From the NCBI GenBank assembly GCA_013695495.1, contig JACDAK010000138.1:1-8857 (forward strand): a DNA stretch of 8,857 nt, read 5' to 3'. Source of the stretch: Blastocatellia bacterium (GTDB lineage Bacteria; Acidobacteriota; Blastocatellia; Pyrinomonadales; Pyrinomonadaceae). Positions 1-5,107 of the stretch are shown here, one piece after another (within the stretch, counting starts at the first letter, position 1; each line of letters opens with the position of its first letter). The position numbers and the translations under genes are program-made. The notes below the pieces were generated by a model. The model ran no database searches and was not told the DNA's origin. It worked only from the letters and a program-made list of their open reading frames with translations.

Positions 1-36
1 TTCGTCTGCAAATCTGTTAATTCCATATCAAATCAG

Positions 37-261
37 TTACCGAACTGTTGATGCGGCCCTATATGAAACATCATCACCAGTCAGAGCCGAATCCAAATAC
101 GTCACTGGCCGAAATAAATAATAGATCGCGGTCGACGGAAACAAAACGTACGCGTTACCATCACGTTCCCAAACTTCAGCGTATGTCTGCCGCACCACCG
201 CGTATCCGGCCGCATAAAGAACAATTAGTACAAAGAACGCTACGATCGCCTTTCGTTTCAA
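37..261 (-). CDS. Small single-pass membrane protein, function unknown
   Basis: A 74-residue protein. The start is a TTG codon (259-261), supported by GGAG about 8 bases upstream (minus strand, ggag-aattctaa-TTG). The N-terminus is MKRK followed by a hydrophobic stretch (about residues 5-23, AIVAFFVLIVLYAAGYAVV), which is either a membrane anchor or an uncleaved signal. A polar tail of about 50 residues follows, with aromatic-rich segments (VWERDG, YVLFPS, YYLFRPVTYLD, LTGDD). I do not know a function. The VWE-DG ... FPS ... YYLFRP-TYLD-LTG pattern resembles small hypothetical proteins I associate with Acidobacteria, but that is memory rather than a search. It lies 57 bases downstream of the ORF ending at 319 on the same strand, so it could be the last gene of an lnt-led transcript. 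The positive N-terminus and good ribosome binding site favour a real gene. Confidence 0.6.
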   Translation of the reverse strand: MKRKAIVAFFVLIVLYAAGYAVVRQTYAEVWERDGNAYVLFPSTAIYYLFRPVTYLDSALTGDDVSYRAASTVR

Positions 262-318
262 TTAGAATTCTCCATTCTCAAACATACACCGATGTCTGTG
301 CGACGCAGCCCCATGATA

Positions 319-803
319 CTACGCAAGCTTCGCCTTCGTTCCGAGCTTGGCGAGTTTAATTGCTACAAAGCCGACTGTCACCCCGATCATTACGCCGACG
401 ATTGAAAGAGGGAATGCCTCAAGTCCAAACTCGTGTTTCGCTGAAACTCCCGTGCTGCCGTCGAAATTCGGTTGAAGCATTTGGTCTCGAGTAAAGCCTT
501 GAATGAAATGCTCCGCCTCAAATATCATCCAATACACGAAAGGGCAGACCACAACCGGCAACGTGCTCGTTAGAAATCTCGGAATTCGAAGCGATACCGC
601 TATAGCGACTAATGTTGACTAAGACGCGACATAGTAGCCCGTCTTTCCGACGGATGAATAAAACTCCGCTGGCGGCATCCCCATCATCTTGTAAGGATAT
701 GAATGAACCAGCGAATTGTGCAGATCGCGGCTTGACCCAGAACGCCAATAAAGCCAATGGATGCAAGTATCGCGAATAGGATTCTGTCCCGACTGCCTTC
801 CAA
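319..803 (-). pseudogene. Broken small multi-pass membrane protein gene downstream of lnt
   Basis: Three reading-frame pieces read like one damaged gene. Piece A (684-803) has a TTG start with GGAG 8 bases upstream, one base after the lnt stop; it encodes a hydrophobic segment (RILFAILASIGFIGVLG) and then stops at TGA 684-686. A second frame opens inside piece A (HSYPYKMMGMPPAEFYSSV...GYYVAS) and meets TAG at 619-621. In that same frame, beyond the TAG, the sequence continues as STLVAIAVSLRIPRFL and then an 80-residue open stretch (319-561, TTG start). That stretch has two further hydrophobic segments (LPVVVCPFVYWMIF and PLSIVGVMIGVTVGFVAIKL) and a basic end (KLGTKAKLA). One frameshift around 690-720 plus one nonsense codon would restore a protein of about 160 residues with three or four membrane segments. 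Alternatives are separate tiny genes at 684-803 and 319-561, or sequencing errors. The family is not recognised. Confidence 0.45.
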
Positions 804-804
804 T

Positions 805-2373
805 TTACTTTCTCCGATTAATCATGAGACTCCCGAACATCCCCAATGTCACAATCACGCAAACCCAAGCAAACCAATCCCCAAACCTTACATAAATAGT
901 CTGCGAGCCATCGCTCTTCGTCACGTGCCACACTCGCGTGTCTTCCTGGTAAGACTCAGCGGGGTCGACGACCTTGCCTCGTTCCGTGATGTAGGCGGTG
1001 ATGCCGACGTTCGTCACACGCATCATCGGCCTGTTCGTTTCCAACGACCGAAACACCGCACTTGCCAGATGCTGTCTCAGGACAGGCGTCGGCCCGAGGT
1101 AGCCGTCGTTCGTCATCTCGATCAGCACATCCGCACCCTGCCGCACATACTCACGCGAAAGCTCTCCAAAGTGCGATTCGAAGCAGATCATTATACCTCC
1201 CGTCGCATCCCCCAACGGCACAAGGTCGTATTCGCTGCCCACCGAAAAACTCCCTACCAACGCCGGCATAACCGCCTGAAAAGGCGACGGCACAAACTCC
1301 CCAAATGGAACGAGGTAGATTTTATCATACTGCGCGATCGCCCTGCCCTCCGGCGAAACCATCACCGCGGAGTTAAAATACCTGTTGCTCGCCGGGTCCG
1401 GCTCCGCCGAATTGAACAGCACATTCACATCATGCTGCCGTGCAAAATCATTAACGAAACGCTGAAATTCCACATCCTCCGCATACTGAAAGTTCATCGG
1501 CGATTCCGGAAACACCACCGTCACCGGCTCGCCCCCGCTTCGGTCTAACCCAATCAAAGCCTCTTCCGCCAGCTGCACATGCAGTTCCCGAAGTGCAACC
1601 CACTTTTGATACGAAAGTCCGCTCATCGGAACATTCGGCTGCAGCGCTACCACTTTCGCGACAACCTCACCATTACGCTCGCTTCCAACATCGACCAGCC
1701 AATATTGCAGACCCGCAAACCCGATCAGAATAGCCGCGCCGGCACCCGCAACGGCCAGATCCCCCTTCCGCCGCCTCAGCACCAAAGCCGCAACCACACA
1801 GTTAGCACCGACAACGACAAAACCCGTAAGATAAATGCCGCCGATCGACGCCGCCGGAACTCCCCCCGGAACAAAGTATGACAAGAACTCCGGCGCAAAC
1901 GCTTGCGAATAAGCGATCGCATTCCAATTATTCCCACTCACCCAATAACGCAAGAACTCACCTACCACCCATACGAACGGCACCGCCGCCATCGCCTTTA
2001 ATCCAAGCCGATCAAACAGCGGCGCCGCGATCGCACCCACCAAACCTACGAACAACGCCGCAACCATGCAAACGCCTATCAGCAGCACATAAGCCAGTAT
2101 CGGCGGAAAACCCGCATAAGTTATGGGAGCAAACGTCAGCCACCAACACGTGCAAAAAAAGAACACGGTCCCAAACACCCAGGCCGCCACAAAGCTGCGC
2201 GCCGCCGAACCCCGCTCCGTGTATAGCGCTATCACCAGGGGCACCAATGCAACGAAACCCAGAAACCACAGTTCAAAATCGGGAAACGCCAATGTGAGTA
2301 AGACCGCGGAGACAACGGCGAGTAGCGTATTCGCAAGCGTGGGAATCTTATAGCGAAAGTTTATCTGCCGCAT
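805..2373 (-). CDS. lnt: Apolipoprotein N-acyltransferase
   Basis: This integral inner-membrane enzyme transfers an acyl chain from phospholipid to the N-terminal cysteine of diacylated apolipoproteins, the last step of lipoprotein maturation. The 522 residues match the family length (E. coli about 512). The N-terminal half (about 13-225) is a series of hydrophobic helices. A nitrilase-like periplasmic domain spans about 238-485, and a last helix lies at about 499-516. The catalytic triad is complete: E290 (VVFPESP), K351 (YDKIYLVPFGEFVP) and C397 (GGIMICFES), matching E. coli E267-K335-C387. W258, E359 and E399 also match residues important in E. coli, while the Tyr after the catalytic Cys is Phe398 here. 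No Shine-Dalgarno sequence precedes the ATG; instead TGCTAGACT lies 7 bases upstream, suggesting leaderless transcription. The stop codon is one base from the next TTG start, so translational coupling with that broken gene is likely. Confidence 0.97.
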   Translation of the reverse strand: MRQINFRYKIPTLANTLLAVVSAVLLTLAFPDFELWFLGFVALVPLVIALYTERGSAARSFVAAWVFGTVFFFCTCWWLTFAPITYAGFPPILAYVLLIGVCMVAALFVGLVGAIAAPLFDRLGLKAMAAVPFVWVVGEFLRYWVSGNNWNAIAYSQAFAPEFLSYFVPGGVPAASIGGIYLTGFVVVGANCVVAALVLRRRKGDLAVAGAGAAILIGFAGLQYWLVDVGSERNGEVVAKVVALQPNVPMSGLSYQKWVALRELHVQLAEEALIGLDRSGGEPVTVVFPESPMNFQYAEDVEFQRFVNDFARQHDVNVLFNSAEPDPASNRYFNSAVMVSPEGRAIAQYDKIYLVPFGEFVPSPFQAVMPALVGSFSVGSEYDLVPLGDATGGIMICFESHFGELSREYVRQGADVLIEMTNDGYLGPTPVLRQHLASAVFRSLETNRPMMRVTNVGITAYITERGKVVDPAESYQEDTRVWHVTKSDGSQTIYVRFGDWFAWVCVIVTLGMFGSLMINRRK

Positions 2374-2380
2374 CTAGATC

Positions 2381-2389
2381 AGTCTAGCA
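2381..2389 (-). promoter_or_regulatory. Candidate extended -10 promoter of lnt (leaderless)
   Basis: On the minus strand TGC-TAGACT ends 7 bases before the lnt ATG. TGn plus TAGACT is an extended -10-like element, which would place transcription start at or next to the A of ATG. No TTGACA-like box is visible at the usual distance, where the sequence is GGGCCC. Support comes from the missing Shine-Dalgarno sequence and from the nearly identical arrangement before polA. Confidence 0.4.
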
Positions 2390-2472
2390 AATTTCTATTT
2401 CCCGGGCCCCTCGTTCACTTTGATCGAACGAACCCAATACCTGACCGAATCCCGCCTTCTCAACACAAATTT

Positions 2473-2502
2473 TGTCATCCTCAAAATGACAATTTCCGTC
2501 AT
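2473..2502. repeat. Alternating TGTCAT / ATGACA half-sites
   Basis: TGTCAT (2473-2478) and ATGACA (2486-2491) form a perfect 6-bp inverted repeat with a 7-base spacer, and GTCAT (2498-2502) makes a second inverted pair with the middle element. Starts are about 12-13 bases apart, close to one helical turn. The cluster lies about 100-130 bases upstream of the lnt start codon. It could be an operator for an unknown regulator or a remnant of a repeat family. No regulator can be named from this. Confidence 0.35.
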
Positions 2503-2645
2503 TTCCGACTCGCCCTGGGCCCGTCTTCGGTCAGCTTGGTTGAAAACGCATCTCAATGCCGGCCCGATCGGTAAAGACCGGTCAAAACGCCGCGATTGCT
2601 CTCACATTCTCGCAGAGCCCGAAACATAGGCGATTTAAAAGGTAG

Positions 2646-2673
2646 AGAGCCTGGTCGGTTTCGACCAGGCTCT
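2646..2673. repeat. Perfect 12-bp hairpin with 4-base loop
   Basis: AGAGCCTGGTCG (2646-2657), loop GTTT, then CGACCAGGCTCT (2662-2673): a perfect stem with 8 G-C pairs of 12. Read on the minus strand it lies about 290 bases beyond the TPR stop codon, and CTACC then TTTT follow the stem, so it could be a weak terminator for that transcript. Read on the plus strand it is followed by purine-rich GGA motifs rather than T residues, and could be the 5' hairpin of a small RNA. The sequence alone does not decide between these. Confidence 0.55.
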
Positions 2674-2963
2674 GAAGGAAGGACAACTGAAGGAACGCTC
2701 GGAAGGTGATAAGCACAGTGGCGAACTACGCTCATTTGAAGTTGGCGGTGGGTCTTGATTTCGTTACCAAGCTTGCCGCTGTTCTCTATTGCACCTACTG
2801 TGCCACAACCAGAAGCGTCCCATCACTTGCAAGCTTTCTAACCAGCCTTCAAACATTAACCAGCCCATCCACACCAGTTACACAAATCAGAAATCGCCGT
2901 ATCATCCATTATCCTACCGGTTCAAAACCAAATACGTTCGTTTTTCCCGCGAAAATAGTTACA

Positions 2964-4757
2964 CTATTTGGAACATCGATCAGCTTGCCGCGATAAAGCA
3001 TTAGCATCCGGGTTCTCCGAATCGATCTCAAGTGCGGATGCCGCAAACGTTTTCACCTGCAGACATTCGCCCCGCTCCAAATGGATCCTTCCCAACGCTA
3101 CGTGAGCATCTATCAGCTTGTTATCCCAAAAGATCGCCGTCTTAAATGCTCCCTGCGCCTGCTCGCGGTCTCCGCGACGCAAATGGATCTTCCCTAATAT
3201 CAAATAGCTCTCCGCGTTCATCGGCTCACTCACAAGTATCCGCCGCACGACCGCCATCGCTTCTTCGTCATTACCGTTCGTAAAATGCGTCCTCGCTTGA
3301 TTGAGCAAATTATCGGCCTCGCTCATCACAACCCTCAGCGGAGTCTCAGCACGCTGGCTCAAAACTACCGCCACAAAATCGCGACGCTGCGGCTGCTCGA
3401 TCCGCAGTGCGATCTCTGACGCAGATTTTGTTTTCGCCCATTCGCGTTCCAAATTCGCATACTTATTTCCCGCGGCCAAGTGGGTGCGTGCCTGGTTATC
3501 GATAGTGCCCGCCGTCGTATCCTTTATCTCAAGCAACGCCTTCGACAGCAGATAATAAGCTTCCCCGTCGCGTGGGCTCTCTGCTATAATGGCCCTCAGC
3601 TGGTCCACCGCTTCCGGATACGAGCCCTGCAGAAACAAAGCGAAAGCATAATTAAATCTGATCGCAGGATCATCCGGCGCCGACTCAGCCGCCGTACGCA
3701 GCAACTCCAGTCCCTCATTCATCAACGCCGCCGACCTTGCAAGATCCTTTCGCTCCGCACGCGAAGCCTGAATGGCTATCCCGCCCAGCGTGTTATAAAC
3801 ACTCGTGAGCTTCAAATCGTCTGCCAGAGGCCGCAGAACGCCCAGCGCCTGTTCAAAATTACCCTGCTGAAATCGGATCAACCCGATGTAAAACGAAGCC
3901 TCCGCAAAGCTCTCGTCGTTACACTGAGCTACCCGGCCATTCCCGCGGGCATTCTCCACACACTGCTGATTCGCATTCACCACCCGCTCAAACTGATCCA
4001 CAGCGTCCGCCAGCTTTCGCTGATTCAGATACAAGTGCCCAAGTTCAAGCGCCGCGTCGCTGAAAGTCCCGTCCTGCACCGTGTCGCTATAGATCCGCAT
4101 CGCGTTGCGAAAAAAGATCTCGCGAGTCGCTCCCGGCGGCGTCAACAGCCCTTTTATGTAAGCCTCAAAAGCCCGCGCCGGAACCTTCGTCGAAGCCACC
4201 ACCATCTCGTTCTGCGAATAAGCAAGTGCCTGTCGGTCCCGCTGATAAAGTACCTGATACGCCACAAGCCCATGCACCGTCTGCAGATTAGCCAGCGCGT
4301 CATTGATCACGATATCGCGCATTATCTGCCGCCCGTCATGCACTTCGCTCAAAAACCGGCCTTCGTTAACCCGTATGATCCTCGTCGTGACGCTTAACGT
4401 CGCCGCCGTGTCTTCCTGTTCCGGAATGATGTTGTATCGCCCGGTTACCAACAGCGTGGCTCCGCTCTCGCGCGAGATCTTCAGCGCGGTAGCAATGCTC
4501 GGAATATTCGCGAGCGGAATGCGTAGCCGCTGCTGGATCAGCTTCCTTTCACCATTCGAAACGACATCCAGTGTCGGAACGCGCAGCAATTCCGAAAGCG
4601 ACATCGCAAAGCTTTCGCCCACCCAATTGAACTCGGTTTTATCAGAAGTGTTCTCGAACGGAAGGATTAGTATCTTGTCCGACGCTCGCTGCTGTCCAAA
4701 AACGGATAGCGATAATACGAACAAAAATGCGGCTGCTAACAAGGGCTTTTTGATCAT
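2964..4757 (-). CDS. Exported FlgO/TolB-N-like and TPR-repeat protein
   Basis: A 597-residue protein. Residues 1-21 form a signal peptide (MIKKP, hydrophobic core, VFGQQ), so it is probably periplasmic. Residues about 27-155 have the alpha/beta pattern of FlgO/TolB-N/CsgG-related domains: DKILILPFENTS, NWVGESFAMSLSELL, LDVVSNGERKLIQQRL, GATLLVTGRYNI. The rest is helical with TPR-like units, clearest at about 232-265, 284-317, 364-397, 480-511, 514-547 and 548-581 (for example AESYLILGKIHLRRGDREQA). The mature protein has only four cysteines, in two groups: C266/C279 and C565/C595. The ATG is preceded by AAGG with 6-base spacing. The gene lies on the same strand as tRNA-Glu, just beyond its terminator hairpin. 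The exact role is unknown; the domain order suggests a scaffold that gathers partners at the envelope. It is not a recognised named gene. Confidence 0.85.
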   Translation of the reverse strand: MIKKPLLAAAFLFVLSLSVFGQQRASDKILILPFENTSDKTEFNWVGESFAMSLSELLRVPTLDVVSNGERKLIQQRLRIPLANIPSIATALKISRESGATLLVTGRYNIIPEQEDTAATLSVTTRIIRVNEGRFLSEVHDGRQIMRDIVINDALANLQTVHGLVAYQVLYQRDRQALAYSQNEMVVASTKVPARAFEAYIKGLLTPPGATREIFFRNAMRIYSDTVQDGTFSDAALELGHLYLNQRKLADAVDQFERVVNANQQCVENARGNGRVAQCNDESFAEASFYIGLIRFQQGNFEQALGVLRPLADDLKLTSVYNTLGGIAIQASRAERKDLARSAALMNEGLELLRTAAESAPDDPAIRFNYAFALFLQGSYPEAVDQLRAIIAESPRDGEAYYLLSKALLEIKDTTAGTIDNQARTHLAAGNKYANLEREWAKTKSASEIALRIEQPQRRDFVAVVLSQRAETPLRVVMSEADNLLNQARTHFTNGNDEEAMAVVRRILVSEPMNAESYLILGKIHLRRGDREQAQGAFKTAIFWDNKLIDAHVALGRIHLERGECLQVKTFAASALEIDSENPDANALSRQADRCSK

Positions 4758-4769
4758 TAGGTACCTTAA

Positions 4770-4800
4770 AATGAAAAATTCGCTTGGGTTACAAGCGAAT
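4770..4800 (-). terminator. Rho-independent terminator after tRNA-Glu
   Basis: On the minus strand ATTCGCTTG, loop TAACC, CAAGCGAAT form a perfect 9-bp stem followed directly by TTTTCATTTT. It lies 37 bases past the tRNA 3' end, as expected for the end of a tRNA unit. The stem has only 4 G-C pairs, so it may be leaky. The T-tract ends about 10 bases before the start codon of the TPR gene, so read-through could feed that gene. Confidence 0.7.
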
Positions 4801-4837
4801 CATCAAGAAACTAGGATGCTAAAACTATTTGAAAAGA

Positions 4838-4913
4838 TGGTATCCGGTACGGGATTTGAACCCGTGTTGCCGCCGTGAAAGGGCGGTGTCCTAGACCCCT
4901 AGACGAACCGGAC
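4838..4913 (-). tRNA. tRNA-Glu (anticodon UUC)
   Basis: A 76-base tRNA including an encoded CCA (4838-4840). The acceptor stem pairs GTCCGGT with ACCGGAT (first pair G-T) and the discriminator is A. The anticodon arm is CCGCC-CTTTCAC-GGCGG, with TTC at 4879-4877. The T arm is ACGGG-TTCAAAT-CCCGT. The D-arm region TTCGTCTAGGGGTCTAGGACA closely matches bacterial tRNA-Glu, including E. coli. It decodes GAA and, by wobble, GAG. Bacterial tRNA-Glu is also the precursor for tetrapyrrole synthesis in organisms using the C5 pathway; nothing here tests that. Confidence 0.97.
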
Positions 4914-4987
4914 ACATTTGAGATTCTCACGAACCCTCACCGCAAGTTCTTAATAAAAACTCACCCGCCTGTTTAAGGCGAACGTTA

Positions 4988-5017
4988 AGAATAACAAGAC
5001 GTAATTTTGCTTGTCAA
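4988..5017 (-). promoter_or_regulatory. Candidate sigma-70 promoter for tRNA-Glu
   Basis: On the minus strand a perfect TTGACA (5012-5017) is followed after 18 bases by TATTCT (4988-4993), a 4/6 match to TATAAT. Transcription would begin near 4980, giving a 5' leader of about 65 bases to be trimmed from the tRNA. The leader contains a small CGCCT-TAAAC-AGGCG hairpin (about 4967-4981). Confidence 0.5.
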
Positions 5018-5090
5018 ATATAGCACTGCTCCTGCGCACGCCCGTGGTCCTCCTTTGCTCCCCCCGCCGCCTGAATATCCCAGTGCTCCG

Positions 5091-5099
5091 TGCTAAACT
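5091..5099 (+). promoter_or_regulatory. Candidate extended -10 promoter of polA (leaderless)
   Basis: TGC-TAAACT ends 8 bases before the polA ATG (5108). A TGn-extended -10 element at this distance puts the transcription start at or within about two bases of the start codon. A partial -35 (CTGAAT, 5071-5076) lies 17 bases upstream. There is no Shine-Dalgarno sequence before ATG. The same element, TGCTARACT, precedes lnt at 7 bases. Confidence 0.4.
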
Positions 5100-5107
5100 T
5101 GTGCGAA

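Larger units (their letters stand above)
2374..2963. other. Intergenic region between the TPR gene and lnt
   Basis: These 590 bases hold no convincing protein gene. From left to right there is the putative lnt -10 element (2381-2389), a cluster of TGTCAT/ATGACA half-sites (2473-2502), a perfect 12-bp hairpin (2646-2673), and a purine-rich stretch with four GGA motifs (2677-2703). A direct repeat of TAACCAGCC (2839-2847 and 2857-2865) and an 8-bp inverted pair AAGCTTGC/GCAAGCTT (2769-2776 and 2829-2836) follow; both may be chance. Open frames on the plus strand (2706-2996, 2789-3004) run into the 3' end of the TPR gene, have no good start signal and encode Thr/Ser/Pro-rich sequence without recognisable features. 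The segment 2880-2963 shows nothing clear. Confidence 0.7.
4914..5107. other. Divergent intergenic region between tRNA-Glu and polA
   Basis: These 194 bases separate the minus-strand tRNA from plus-strand polA. They carry the candidate tRNA promoter (4988-5017) and the putative polA extended -10 element (5091-5099). The stretch 5030-5080 is strongly pyrimidine-rich on the plus strand. No gene is seen. Confidence 0.7.

Noticed and set aside
619..621. Programmed amber read-through or pyrrolysine at the in-frame TAG
   Set aside because: A frameshift is also needed upstream to join piece A, and nothing nearby suggests recoding; decay or sequencing error is simpler.
518..766. 82-residue minus-strand open frame across the broken gene
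   Set aside because: It has no ribosome site and its sequence is not hydrophobic like the flanking pieces; more likely an alternative frame through the pseudogene.
757..1548. 263-residue plus-strand open frame opposite lnt
   Set aside because: It is the antisense shadow of lnt: rich in Arg, His and Pro, with no domain, and lnt on the other strand has a full catalytic triad.
2706..2996. 96-residue plus-strand open frame in the intergenic region
   Set aside because: Poorly placed start, no domain, low-complexity Thr/Ser/Pro content, and it overlaps the 3' end of the TPR gene. Kept only as part of the G-rich island discussion.
3480..4397. 305-residue plus-strand open frame opposite the TPR gene
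   Set aside because: Arg/Ser/Gln-rich shadow without recognisable features; the minus-strand frame has a signal peptide and TPR repeats.
4838..4913. tRNA-Glu as an integration site for a mobile element
   Set aside because: No integrase and no repeated tRNA 3' end is visible in the window.
5090..5107. GTG start for polA adding six residues
   Set aside because: No ribosome site, and MKRIFLIDSM at 5108 fits the usual PolA N-terminus.
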